16,042 nt of DNA from contig JAURMJ010000407.1 of the NCBI GenBank assembly GCA_030830765.1, positions 1-16,042 on the forward strand. Reading direction: 5' to 3'. How positions within the stretch are numbered: the first letter of the stretch is position 1; each line of letters opens with the position of its first letter. The position numbers were made by a program, and so were the translations under genes. Positions 1 to 7,633 of the stretch are shown piece by piece. The stretch is from Quisquiliibacterium sp. Lineage in GTDB: Bacteria > Pseudomonadota > Gammaproteobacteria > Burkholderiales > Burkholderiaceae_E. The notes under the pieces were generated by a model, which saw only the letters and a program-made list of their open reading frames with translations, did no database searches and was not told the DNA's origin.

Positions 1-874
1 CGGAGGTCATTCCTTTGGCGATGGACATGAGATCCGGTTTGATGCCGTAGTAGTCAGAGGCAAACCAGCGGCCGGTTCGGCCGAAGCCCGTGATCACCTC
101 ATCGGCGATCAGCAGGATGCCGTACCGATCGAGGATCTCGCGCACCATTGGCATGAACGTGGCTGGCGGAACGATGACGCCACCAGCGCCCAACACCGGT
201 TCCATGATGAAGGCTGCTATGGTCTCCGGGCCCTGGAATGCGATCTCCTCTTCGAGCATCGTCGCGCACAGTTGTGCCAGGCGCTGCGGATCGGTCTCGT
301 TGAACGGATTGCGATAGCTCCAGGGGGCGGCGATGTGAAATGCGCCGGGCATCAGCGGCTCATAGTTGCGCCGAAAATTCACATTGCCGTTAACGGAAGC
401 GCCGCCAAAGTGCGTGCCGTGATAGCCCTTCTTCAGGCCGATGAATTTCGTCCGGTCTCCAAAGCCGCGCACTTTCCAGTACTGGCGGGCCAGGCGCAGG
501 GCGGTCTCGACCGAATCCGAGCCACCGGAGGTAAAGAACACGCGGGCCATCCCTTCCGGTGCGAACCACTGCGTCAGTTCGTGGGCCAGTTCAATGGCGG
601 GGCCTGTCGAGGTACCGCGAAAGCCGGAGTAATAGGGCAGCGTCGCCAGCTGATCGGTGATGGCCTGCTTGACCGGTTCACACGAGTAACCAAGGTTCAC
701 GTTCCAAAGCCCACCAACCGCATCCAGAACCCGATGCCCTTCAATGTCGGTGACCTCGACACCCTGTGAGGCGACGATGACCTTGGGCGGATCGGCCCGC
801 ATTTCGGCGGGATGCGCCATCGGATGCCAGAGTGGTTTGGCATTGTGTTCAATCAGGAAGGCATCGTCACGCAT
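1..874 (-). CDS. Class III (omega) aminotransferase, C-terminus cut off by the window edge
   Basis: Pyridoxal-phosphate-dependent transaminase, probably cytoplasmic, that would move an amino group from an omega-amine or omega-amino acid to a keto acid such as pyruvate. The visible 291 residues hold the family hallmarks: the GSDSVETALRLAR stretch near residue 118, the YHG motif at 151-153, the class III signature ADEVITGFGRTG at 257-268 with Asp258 for the pyridine nitrogen, and the Schiff-base lysine in AKGMTS (Lys287). Family members usually have about 450 residues, so roughly 160 lie beyond the left edge. The ATG at 874 follows a GGAG (881-884 on the opposite strand) with a 6-base spacer, which supports this start. 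It is the last visible gene of a minus-strand run with the HAD and Tm-1-like genes, 75 bases after the HAD stop. The fold assignment is firm. The substrate (taurine, beta-alanine, another amine) is open. Confidence 0.93.
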   Translation of the reverse strand, partial: MRDDAFLIEHNAKPLWHPMAHPAEMRADPPKVIVASQGVEVTDIEGHRVLDAVGGLWNVNLGYSCEPVKQAITDQLATLPYYSGFRGTSTGPAIELAHELTQWFAPEGMARVFFTSGGSDSVETALRLARQYWKVRGFGDRTKFIGLKKGYHGTHFGGASVNGNVNFRRNYEPLMPGAFHIAAPWSYRNPFNETDPQRLAQLCATMLEEEIAFQGPETIAAFIMEPVLGAGGVIVPPATFMPMVREILDRYGILLIADEVITGFGRTGRWFASDYYGIKPDLMSIAKGMTS

Positions 875-880
875 CGGTTT

Positions 881-884
881 CTCC
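881..884 (-). promoter_or_regulatory. Ribosome binding site of the aminotransferase
   Basis: GGAG on the minus strand, 6 bases before the ATG at 874. It fixes the start of the truncated aminotransferase gene. Confidence 0.6.
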
Positions 885-949
885 GTTTCAGTTCAACTTT
901 CAAGGCGGTGCCGACTCGCTGCCGCCTGCATTGATCGACCTGGGTGGCC

Positions 950-1666
950 TCAGTTCACGCCCTTCAGACCCAGGAGCTCCAGCGCCTGTGAATAAGACCT
1001 CTTCGGATCGCGCACATCGAACTGCACGGTCAGCAGACCGAGCGCATCGGCTCCCGCAACATTCCTGGGCTGATCATCGACGAAGACGCATTGTGCCGGT
1101 GCAAGTTCGAGTGCTTGGGTACAGGCCAGATAGGCCCGCGGGTCAGGCTTCAGGATCCCGGTGTGGGTTGCGTCGATGATCAGGTCGAACTGCGACAACA
1201 GTGGCAGTTTCCCCCGGAATCCGGTGCCATAGAAAAGATCCAGCTCATTGGACAGGACCGCGAGCTTCATGCCGGCTGCCTTGACTGCGTTGATCGTCGC
1301 GACCGCCTCGGGTCGGATCACTGCCGACGGCTCGGCGCCGCGCGCTCTTTGCACGAAGGTTTCCATCTGCTCCCATTGCTCACCGAGCAGCTGGCCGACC
1401 TCGCGACTGCGCGTGGCCCAGTAGTCGCGCTCGCTGATCGTACCGGCCTGCATGGACTGCCACAACGGATCGGTCTGCGGTGCGAACGGGCCGCGCCATT
1501 GCAGCGTCCCGGGGGCGAGCCCCAGCGCCTGTTCGGTACTGGCATGGGTTTCGAACAGCGTACGGCTGATGACGCCACCGAAGTCCAGGATCAGTGCGCT
1601 GGGGCGGGCCGCCGGGGCGGGGCCCAAGGGGTGCTCTGTCCGGGTTGCTGAATGAACTTGGCTCAT
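950..1666 (-). CDS. HAD-superfamily hydrolase (HAD-IA type)
   Basis: Haloacid-dehalogenase-fold hydrolase of 238 residues, probably a cytoplasmic phosphatase on a small molecule. Motif I is LILDFGGVIS with nucleophile Asp28. The usual second Asp (DxD) is Gly30, as in the DFGG/DLGN branch that includes YihX-type sugar phosphatases and the N-domain of epoxide hydrolases. Motif II is VLSNE with Ser139, motif III is the lysine in LKPDPRAY (Lys173), and motif IV is FVDDQPRNV (Asp197/Asp198). Residues 35-120 form the helical cap. The first 20 residues are Ala/Pro-rich and outside the domain. No strong ribosome binding site precedes the ATG at 1666, but no other in-frame ATG lies before motif I. It sits 74 bases after the Tm-1-like gene and 75 before the aminotransferase, all on one strand, so co-transcription is likely. 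The substrate cannot be told. Confidence 0.88.
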   Translation of the reverse strand: MSQVHSATRTEHPLGPAPAARPSALILDFGGVISRTLFETHASTEQALGLAPGTLQWRGPFAPQTDPLWQSMQAGTISERDYWATRSREVGQLLGEQWEQMETFVQRARGAEPSAVIRPEAVATINAVKAAGMKLAVLSNELDLFYGTGFRGKLPLLSQFDLIIDATHTGILKPDPRAYLACTQALELAPAQCVFVDDQPRNVAGADALGLLTVQFDVRDPKRSYSQALELLGLKGVN

Positions 1667-1740
1667 CGGGGTGTGGTCTTGGTGCGAACAGCGCTTTTCA
1701 AGAGTATCGCCGACGTTTGTCGATGTCCGGGCGTGTCGGT

Positions 1741-2982
1741 TCAGGCATCGCGGCTGACCTTGCCTGCCTGAATCCAGTGGTCCAGAACGCTCAGCGCAGC
1801 CTGCGCAAACAGCTCGTCGTTGATATGCGCCTCGACCTCGACCAGCTCAACGGGCGGCTGGATCGCGAGGCGGGCTTCGTCGATGAAGGCCTGCAGCCCC
1901 TGCGGGTCATGCATCGGCTCCCCGGGCCGATCCCATTGCTCGATGCCCAGCATGGGCAGCAAAAATGCCACGGGGGCTGTGCTCTGAGCAAGGCGTTCGC
2001 CAATCGCACGGGCTGTTGCGCGGCGTTCGTCGGCGCTGGCCGCGACCGACGCAATCAGACGGTTGTGCGCGTGAAAACCGCGGTCCTTGTAGCGTGCGGG
2101 CAGCGGCTGCCAGGCCGGCAGATCAATCATGTCGGTGGCGCCAGGCGCGACAATCTGCGGCACCAGACCGCGTGCGGCGCCCAGCAGCCGGTCTTCGCCG
2201 GCGCTGACCACTGAGCCGTTCAACTGATTGGTCAACTCCTGCAGGCTGAAGTCCATCACCGCGGCGAAATGGCCCTGCGCTGCCAGCGTTTCGAAGGCGC
2301 GCCCGCCCATGCCGGTTGTGTGGAAGACCGCAAGCTCGAAGCCCCTGGCCTGCAAGGCCGGCTGCAAGGTCACCATGTAGCTGAGGCAACTCTTGCCCAG
2401 GGACGACATGCCGATGACCGGCTTTCTGGCGCCCCCTGTGAAGCGTCCGCGCGCAGCACCGAGCACTGCGCCAGCCGCCTGCGCCAGCGAACCGCGACAG
2501 ATATCGTTCAGTCCGTACAAACCACCGGCCCAGAGCATCATCGTCAGATCCGGGGCAATTCGCTGTGGTGGAATCAGCGATGAGAATGCAATGGTTGAGA
2601 GGACGACCTTGGGAACGCCGGTCGGCAAGGCCAGAGCAACATCCAGGGCCAGGTCGGTGCCCATCGTCCCGCCCAGCGCAATCATGCCGTCGATCTGGCC
2701 GTTCGCGTGCAACTGCGCAGCCAACAGCGAGGCGCCGCGTGCCATTGCGGACATCGCCTCGTTCTCGTCCGCGAGGGCGGCGATCTGATTGATGGTCATA
2801 CCGGCCGCCGCTGCGACCGCGTGGTGATCATGCTCTGGCCGAAAAGGGGCCTCGCCAAGTACGCCCACGTCCATCAGGCTGGCGCTGGCCCCTGCGCCGA
2901 TCAGGCAATCGCGCAGAAAGAGCAGTTCATCTGCCTTGGTGTCGGCCGTGCCGATCACCAGAATCGTCAAAGTTTCACGCAT
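1741..2982 (-). CDS. Tm-1-like ATP-binding domain protein (UPF0261 family)
   Basis: Soluble protein of 413 residues in the UPF0261/Tm-1-like family, related to the N-terminal ATP-binding domain of the tomato Tm-1 virus-resistance protein. The bacterial role is not established. The start ILVIGTADTKADELLFLRD, then the GGTMGTDLALDVA and PKVVLSTIAFSS stretches, a central MLWAGGLYGLNDICRG and a later VIGMSSLGKSCLSY are typical of the family, and its length is close to the usual 400 or so. I chose the ATG at 2982 because AGGA precedes it at a good distance; a longer frame from 3045 would add 21 residues of poor, family-unlike sequence. It would be the first gene of the minus-strand operon with the HAD hydrolase and aminotransferase. 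Related genes often sit beside a TIM-barrel phosphoenolpyruvate-hydrolase-like gene; none is next to this one. Confidence 0.9.
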   Translation of the reverse strand: MRETLTILVIGTADTKADELLFLRDCLIGAGASASLMDVGVLGEAPFRPEHDHHAVAAAAGMTINQIAALADENEAMSAMARGASLLAAQLHANGQIDGMIALGGTMGTDLALDVALALPTGVPKVVLSTIAFSSLIPPQRIAPDLTMMLWAGGLYGLNDICRGSLAQAAGAVLGAARGRFTGGARKPVIGMSSLGKSCLSYMVTLQPALQARGFELAVFHTTGMGGRAFETLAAQGHFAAVMDFSLQELTNQLNGSVVSAGEDRLLGAARGLVPQIVAPGATDMIDLPAWQPLPARYKDRGFHAHNRLIASVAASADERRATARAIGERLAQSTAPVAFLLPMLGIEQWDRPGEPMHDPQGLQAFIDEARLAIQPPVELVEVEAHINDELFAQAALSVLDHWIQAGKVSRDA

Positions 2983-2996
2983 GGCAGTCCTGGTCT

Positions 2997-3009
2997 CGAG
3001 GTGACCTCG
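2997..3009. promoter_or_regulatory. 13-base palindrome, possible operator
   Basis: CGAGGT-G-ACCTCG is a perfect inverted repeat around one base, 14 bases upstream of the Tm-1-like start codon. A dimeric repressor could bind here and block the leftward operon. The position would be inside the 5' leader. It is short enough to arise by chance. Confidence 0.3.
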
Positions 3010-3017
3010 CGTTGAAC

Positions 3018-3036
3018 GCCCGGACGATGGCCGGGC
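3018..3036. other. GC-rich hairpin in the leader of the leftward operon
   Basis: GCCCGG and CCGGGC form a perfect 6-base stem around a 7-base loop, with TTTA following on the plus strand. No plus-strand gene ends here, so it is not an obvious terminator. On the minus strand it would be in the 5' untranslated leader of the Tm-1-like operon. Confidence 0.3.
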
Positions 3037-3181
3037 TTTACCCAATGGCTGGCAGGGTCAGCCGGCTCATGTTTCACCGGGCAGACCTCCCGCTACCTTA
3101 AGCAGCTTGCCCATTTGGCGCAAACAGCCGTTGGTCCGCCCGCGGTGGCTGCGATAGACTGATTCTTCATACAAAGAAATC

Positions 3182-3185
3182 GGAG
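3182..3185 (+). promoter_or_regulatory. Ribosome binding site of the FAD oxidoreductase
   Basis: GGAG lies 9 bases before the ATG at 3195 but only 3 before an in-frame TTG at 3189. It therefore favours the ATG as the true start. Confidence 0.55.
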
Positions 3186-3194
3186 ACGTTGGTC

Positions 3195-4940
3195 ATGCAG
3201 CAGGAACATCATCAATGTGACGTACTGGTCGTCGGTACGGGTGCTTCCGGCATGTCGGCAGCGGTGACTGCAGCGGCTCAGGGGCTCAGGGTTCTCGTGG
3301 TTGAAAAGCAGCCTCAGTTTGGCGGGACAACCGCGCGCTCAGGTGGCTGGCTCTGGATTCCCGGAACGCGGCTTGCGACCGAGCAGGGCATCCATGAGCC
3401 GCCAGGTGCGGCCCGCACGTATCTTGAGCACGAGACCACGACACATTTTGATCCGCAGCGCGTCGATGCGTTTCTGGAGAATGGGCCGAAGGCCATCGAT
3501 TTTTTTACGTCCAAAACCTGCGTGCAGTTCGATATGCCGCCGGTGTTCCCGGACTATCACGCCGAGGCGCCAGGCGGTCAGCAGGGCGGGCGCTCGATGG
3601 TCACGCGCCCGTTCGACGGACGGGAGCTGGGTGAGCGCATTCGTCACCTCGCGCCGCCGCTGCCCGAACTGACCGTCTTCGGCATGATGCTCGGCTCTGG
3701 CAAAGAGATCTGGCATTTCATGCGGGCCTTCCGCTCGATTGAATCTTTCGCCTATGTCGTGCAACGGCTTGGCAAGCACCTGCTTGATGTGATCCGGCAT
3801 GGGCGTGGCATGAACCTGACCAATGGCAACGCGCTGGCCGGACGTCTGGCCCGGGCTGCGATGGATCTGAACATTCCGGTCTGGCTGTCGGCCCCGGTGT
3901 GCGAACTGGTCCAGAAAGAGGGGCGTGTGACTGGTGCGATCGTTGAGCACGAAGGCCGGCGTATCCAGGTTGATGCTGCGCGTGGCGTGGTGCTGGCCTG
4001 TGGTGGTTTCCCTTACGACCTTGAACGCCGCAAGCAGTTGTTTGCGCATGCGCCGACCGGACGTGAGCATTTCTCGCCGTCGCCACAGACCAATACCGGT
4101 GATGGCCTGCGATTGGCTGAATCAGTTGGCGGCTGGGTTGATCCGACGATCCCGAATGCCGCAGCCTGGGTGCCGACCTCGGTGACGATTCGCAAGGATG
4201 GCAGCACCGGTGTGATGCCCCACTTCATCGACCGTGCCAAGCCCGGCGTGATTGCGGTGAACCGGCATGGCCTTCGTTTCACGAACGAGGGCAATTCCTA
4301 TCATGACTTTGTGCAGGCTTTGGTCGCCGACAGCAAGGGGGAGTCCGATGTGTTCGCGTGGCTGCTGTGCGATCACCGCACGTTGCGGCGTTACGGGCTC
4401 GGCTGCGTGCCGTCATTCCCGATGCCGATCGCACGTCATCTGCGGACCGGTTACCTGAAGCGTGGCGAAAGCCTGGAGGCGCTGGCTGCCAAGATCGGTG
4501 TCGATGCGCAGGCATTGCGCACAACCGTGGAAACATTCAATGCCCAGGCTCGCGATGGCAAGGACCCGGCCTTCGGCAAAGGCTCAATGGCCTACAACCG
4601 CTATCAGGGGGATGCCGAGAATCAGCCCAACCCCTGCGTTGGGCCGCTCGAGCAAGGTCCGTTCTATGCAATCCGTATGGTGGTCGGGGATATCGGCACT
4701 TTTGCCGGGCTGGCCACTGACGCGCAGACCCGCGTGTTGGATCGCCAAGGCAATCCGGTACCGGGCCTGCATGCAGTCGGCAATGACGCGGCCAGCGTGA
4801 TGGGCGGTAATTACCCGGGTGCCGGCATCACGCTGGGACCTGCACTGACTTTCGGTTATGTCGCTGGCATGACATTGGCGCAGGCCGAAGGGGCCAAGGC
4901 CGAAGCCGTGCAGGAGCGCGAGGCGGAACTGGCGGTCTGA
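3195..4940 (+). CDS. FAD-dependent oxidoreductase, 3-ketosteroid-Delta1-dehydrogenase / fumarate-reductase flavoprotein family
   Basis: Flavoprotein of 581 residues that would add or remove hydrogens at a carbon-carbon double bond next to a carbonyl. The N-terminal Rossmann motif is VVGTGASG (Gly14, Gly16, Gly19), with Glu37 placed to bind the FAD ribose. GGTTARSGGWLWIPG (43-57) is a second FAD contact typical of KstD-like enzymes. The end carries NYPGAGITLGPALTFGYVAG, where Tyr540 and Gly544 match the Tyr/Gly pair that activates the ketone in KstD. No signal peptide or heme domain is seen, so it is probably cytoplasmic rather than a flavocytochrome. It stands alone on the plus strand, divergent from the Tm-1-like operon and convergent with the M81 gene. 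A steroid substrate is not implied: many catabolic clusters use this family on other ketones or enoates. Confidence 0.9.
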   Translation: MQQEHHQCDVLVVGTGASGMSAAVTAAAQGLRVLVVEKQPQFGGTTARSGGWLWIPGTRLATEQGIHEPPGAARTYLEHETTTHFDPQRVDAFLENGPKAIDFFTSKTCVQFDMPPVFPDYHAEAPGGQQGGRSMVTRPFDGRELGERIRHLAPPLPELTVFGMMLGSGKEIWHFMRAFRSIESFAYVVQRLGKHLLDVIRHGRGMNLTNGNALAGRLARAAMDLNIPVWLSAPVCELVQKEGRVTGAIVEHEGRRIQVDAARGVVLACGGFPYDLERRKQLFAHAPTGREHFSPSPQTNTGDGLRLAESVGGWVDPTIPNAAAWVPTSVTIRKDGSTGVMPHFIDRAKPGVIAVNRHGLRFTNEGNSYHDFVQALVADSKGESDVFAWLLCDHRTLRRYGLGCVPSFPMPIARHLRTGYLKRGESLEALAAKIGVDAQALRTTVETFNAQARDGKDPAFGKGSMAYNRYQGDAENQPNPCVGPLEQGPFYAIRMVVGDIGTFAGLATDAQTRVLDRQGNPVPGLHAVGNDAASVMGGNYPGAGITLGPALTFGYVAGMTLAQAEGAKAEAVQEREAELAV

Positions 4941-5135
4941 GGTTGGCCTGAGCAAGCAGCGGGCTGACGGGTCAATGCCAGCCCTTCTGGGGGCGGAGCG
5001 TCCCCTACCGCCCAGCCTGCTGCTAACGGTAGCGGCCGACGGTGGCCGTACAGGTGAGCTCCCGCCGGGTCGAGGAGGCGCCGACGCGAGACTTTGCGTC
5101 GGCGGAGCCAGCGGGTGGCGATCCGGGAATGATGT
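4941..5135. other. Spacer between convergent genes, rich in inverted repeats
   Basis: No convincing gene is present. Three inverted repeats can be drawn: GGGCTG/CAGCCC at 4961-4966 and 4979-4984, CTACCG/CGGTAG at 5005-5010 and 5027-5032, and CGCCGACGC/GCGTCGGCG at 5079-5087 and 5096-5104. None has a clear T-run. They may end transcription from both sides. Confidence 0.5.
5079..5104. terminator. Perfect 9-base-pair hairpin, possible bidirectional terminator
   Basis: CGCCGACGC and GCGTCGGCG pair perfectly around the 8-base loop GAGACTTT. The hairpin lies 32 bases past the stop of the minus-strand M81 gene and 139 past that of the plus-strand FAD gene. There is no U-tract on either side, so a classical intrinsic terminator is not shown. 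Confidence 0.4.
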
Positions 5136-6608
5136 TCAGATCGGATCCAACGGGTAGATCGGCCGACGGACGCGATTGAACTTAAGCGTTGAATAGTCGG
5201 AGGTGCAGACGCCTTCGCCCGCGCACTCGATGATCTGGCGCGCGATTGGCCCCATGCCGGCGCGCCAGTGCACGCGGCTCTTGAGCATCAGATAGCGTTT
5301 CTTCGTCGGGTCGATGCCAACCGAGTAAAAGCATTCCAGATCATTGGGCTCCTGCTGGCGCGAGATGACGATGATCTGTACCTTGCCCGTATCCAGGACG
5401 GCGGTCGGTCCCATGTCCATCAGCACGCCCTTGGACATCGGGCCGCGGTTGCGAAAACGCCCGTCGGTCAGATTTTTTACGACGCCGCTGACCGTCAAGG
5501 GCTTGCCCTTCTTCCCGATCGACGGCATGTCCAGTTTGCCGCCAAGCTCAAGCGTTACATTCGCCCCGAGGCCGGCCTCAGCCATCTTCTGCACCGCCTT
5601 GGGGTCGTAGATCGCAAACGCAGCCTCATCATCAAGACCAGCTTGCAGGATGCCGTCCAACACCGCGGTCGTGTCCATCGTGCCGCCGGATGCAGCGTTG
5701 TCATAGTGATCGAGCAGCACAACCGGGCCACCGCCAAGTTTGCTGGCACGTTTCATCGACTCGGCCAGCGGCTCGATGTGATAGACCCAGGCAGCGCGCT
5801 GCGTCCAGGCCATCTCAAGCAGTTCGTCACACCATTGGCGCGCCAGCGCCGGATTGTTCTCGGTGACCACAACGGCCGACAGACCGGCATCGACGATGTC
5901 CGCATGCGGAAAGCCAACGAACAGGCTCGCACACAGCGCGCCCTGGCGTTCCATCTGTTTGGCTCGATCCTGGATTTCCCGGTTCGGCGAGTCCAGACTT
6001 GATTGACGCATCACATGGGGCAGCATCGGCCGCTGTCCCCAGGCCAGCGTCGGGCGTGAGCGGCCGGACAGCATCTCGAAGATTGGTCGGCCGGCCCGCA
6101 TGCCGGTATCGAAGACATCGACGTGCGGATAGGTCTGGTAGCCGGCGATCACGGTGGCCTGCTGCGCAATGGCCGGATACATGTTCGTGTGCATGTCCAG
6201 TGCGACACCGATCGGGACCTCGGGCGCGATGCGCCGGATGCGCGACATCAGCTCGCCTTCGCCGTCCTCAAGGCTTTGCGTGACCATTGCACCGTGAAGG
6301 TCCAGAAGCACCGCATCACAACCGCGGCGCACCGCATCGCAGATGCGTCCGGCCATGTATTCGAAGGCCTCATCATGAACCGGCCCGCTGGGCCAGGCCT
6401 CGGCCGCGATCGGGGTGTCGATCTCAGCGCCTGCGCGCGCAGCCAGTTCCAGGAACGCCCCGATCGCCGAACCTGTGCCTGCGTAGGTCTCGCGGACTGC
6501 AGCGCCCTCTGGGGGCATCGGCATCGCCCGAGCGAAGCGCTCGATGGGCGTTGGCACGGGCGAAAACGTATTGGTTTCGTGCTTCATCTGGGCGATGACG
6601 AGTTTCAT
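5136..6608 (-). CDS. M81-family metallopeptidase, MlrC (microcystinase C)-like
   Basis: Zinc-dependent hydrolase of 490 residues in the M81 family, whose known member MlrC cuts linearised microcystin and the tetrapeptide in Sphingomonads. Most family members sit in general catabolic clusters and probably cut other amide bonds. The start MKLVIAQMKHETNTFSPVPT is diagnostic, with ETNTFSP at 11-17. LLDLHGAM lies at 101-108, ALDMHTNM at 136-143 gives Asp138 and His140, and YQTYPHVD gives His162; these are the expected metal-binding positions. The C-terminal DUF1485/MlrC C-domain has DHYDNAASGGTMDTT near 297-311. The ATG follows AGGAG at about 9 bases. It starts 12 bases after the stop of the thioesterase gene, so the two are almost certainly one transcript. 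No signal peptide is visible. The true substrate is unknown; the neighbours do not suggest a microcystin locus. Confidence 0.92.
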   Translation of the reverse strand: MKLVIAQMKHETNTFSPVPTPIERFARAMPMPPEGAAVRETYAGTGSAIGAFLELAARAGAEIDTPIAAEAWPSGPVHDEAFEYMAGRICDAVRRGCDAVLLDLHGAMVTQSLEDGEGELMSRIRRIAPEVPIGVALDMHTNMYPAIAQQATVIAGYQTYPHVDVFDTGMRAGRPIFEMLSGRSRPTLAWGQRPMLPHVMRQSSLDSPNREIQDRAKQMERQGALCASLFVGFPHADIVDAGLSAVVVTENNPALARQWCDELLEMAWTQRAAWVYHIEPLAESMKRASKLGGGPVVLLDHYDNAASGGTMDTTAVLDGILQAGLDDEAAFAIYDPKAVQKMAEAGLGANVTLELGGKLDMPSIGKKGKPLTVSGVVKNLTDGRFRNRGPMSKGVLMDMGPTAVLDTGKVQIIVISRQQEPNDLECFYSVGIDPTKKRYLMLKSRVHWRAGMGPIARQIIECAGEGVCTSDYSTLKFNRVRRPIYPLDPI

Positions 6609-6620
6609 CGGGGTTGACTC

Positions 6621-7484
6621 CTATTCCTTGAAGTAGACGATCTGATGACTGTTGGCGAGCAGCGTGCCGTCCCTGCCCCACAGTTCGGCGGTCTGGTCGG
6701 AGAACCCTTTGCCGAAGTGCTGGGCGCGCGCCGATCCGAAGACAGACTCGCTGCCTTGGGCTGCCAGTGTGTCTGCGCAGGCATGAAAGTAGGTGGTCAT
6801 CGACACCGTGCCGATCGGTGTCCAGCGACCGCGGCGCAGAAAAATACGCGGGAAAAACGCATCGCTGATGGCGGTCAGAGACAAAAAATCCAACGGACGT
6901 GCGGGCTCATCGCGGATCCACAGGCTGCTTGCTGAATCTCCATCCATGCCTTCGGCGGTCAACTCGTCGAGCGCACCCTGTGTGAATTGCATCCGGTAAC
7001 TGCGTGGCCAGGCCAGCGGCTTGAGCATTTTCCAGACCGGCACGCAGTTCGGGTCCGGCATCATTGGCGCTGTGATCTCAGTTGAGGACCAGGTTTCACG
7101 CCGGATCGCAAAGACTGCGCTGGCCGTTGCGCACACCTGGTCTTGCTGCAGCAGTTCAATCGACCAGTGCTGCGTCGAGCGGTTGGTGCGGGTTGCCTGA
7201 CGTCGAATCTGGAACGGGCCGTCGGTAATTGGCGCGGCGAAGTTGACGGTCAGTGCGACCGGATCGCCCAGACGCTCCGGGCTGCTCAGAGGCGCATTGA
7301 GCAGGGTGGCTGCGATGACGCCGCCGAAAGGGCCGACCATGTTCGCGTAAGCCGGATGGGTTGCTCCGTCCAGCAGCCCGTCCGGGCGGATCTGCAACGA
7401 GCAGGCCTGGTCCAGCGGATGTGCATCGCTGGCAGAGGCTGGCGCGGGATCAGCAAAGTTGTTCAGAGCGTGCTGGGGAGTCAT
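6621..7484 (-). CDS. TesB-like acyl-CoA thioesterase, double hotdog
   Basis: Hydrolyses an acyl-CoA to free acid and CoA, by family. The protein has 287 residues from the ATG at 7484 and shows two hotdog halves. The first contains MVGPFGGVIAATLL and DPVALTVNFAAPI, the second LDFLSLTAISDAFFPR, IGTVSMTTYFHA and the final SHQIVYFKE. In the second half Asp208, Thr230 or Thr231, and Gln281 line up with the Asp-Thr-Gln triad of E. coli TesB. A GTG at 7532 in the same frame would add 16 residues; neither start has a strong ribosome binding site, and I prefer the ATG because the extra residues are unstructured. It leads the two-gene transcript with the M81 peptidase and is divergent from the HtrA-like gene. 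The tight link suggests that a CoA ester is freed in the same pathway, which is inference. Confidence 0.85.
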   Translation of the reverse strand: MTPQHALNNFADPAPASASDAHPLDQACSLQIRPDGLLDGATHPAYANMVGPFGGVIAATLLNAPLSSPERLGDPVALTVNFAAPITDGPFQIRRQATRTNRSTQHWSIELLQQDQVCATASAVFAIRRETWSSTEITAPMMPDPNCVPVWKMLKPLAWPRSYRMQFTQGALDELTAEGMDGDSASSLWIRDEPARPLDFLSLTAISDAFFPRIFLRRGRWTPIGTVSMTTYFHACADTLAAQGSESVFGSARAQHFGKGFSDQTAELWGRDGTLLANSHQIVYFKE

Positions 7485-7633
7485 GACACGCAATTCTCGG
7501 TCCAAAGAGGGCTCTGCAAGCTGGTCCTGCACTCACAGTATGGAATCTGATGCCTCGCGGGCGCCGGATGCCCTAAACTAGGCCTTGAGTCCGCCAGTCG
7601 GCGGCCCGTCCTGCATTCATTGTCTGGGTTCCG
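7485..7633. promoter_or_regulatory. Divergent intergenic region, thioesterase versus HtrA-like gene
   Basis: About 149 bases (or 101 if the thioesterase starts at its upstream GTG) that must carry outward promoters for both sides. A TAAACT at 7574-7579 could be a rightward -10 box, but I see no good -35 at the right distance. No clear operator repeat is found. Confidence 0.3.

Larger units (their letters stand above)
2983..3194. promoter_or_regulatory. Divergent promoter region between the Tm-1-like operon and the FAD oxidoreductase
   Basis: About 212 bases between two genes read outward, so it should hold both promoters. Weak sigma70-like boxes can be proposed. For the rightward gene, TTGGTC at 3131-3136 and TAGACT at 3155-3160 are 18 bases apart. 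For the leftward operon, read on the minus strand, TTGCGC at 3123-3118 and TAAGGT at 3100-3095 are 17 bases apart. Matches to consensus are only 3-4 of 6. A 13-base palindrome and a GC-rich hairpin lie on the leftward side and are listed separately. No regulator gene is adjacent. Confidence 0.4.

Noticed and set aside
2983..3045. Longer N-terminus for the Tm-1-like protein
   Set aside because: The added residues are Arg/Ser/Gly-rich and unlike the family, and the ATG at 2982 has a well-placed AGGA.
3339..4070. 243-codon minus-strand frame inside the FAD oxidoreductase gene
   Set aside because: Antisense shadow of a well-supported flavoprotein, with no family motif.
4975..5157. 60-codon plus-strand frame in the convergent spacer
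   Set aside because: Low-complexity Gly/Arg/Leu composition, no ribosome binding site, and it runs through the hairpins into the end of the M81 gene.
5268..6002. 244-codon plus-strand frame opposite the M81 gene
   Set aside because: Antisense shadow; the M81 motifs on the minus strand are unambiguous.
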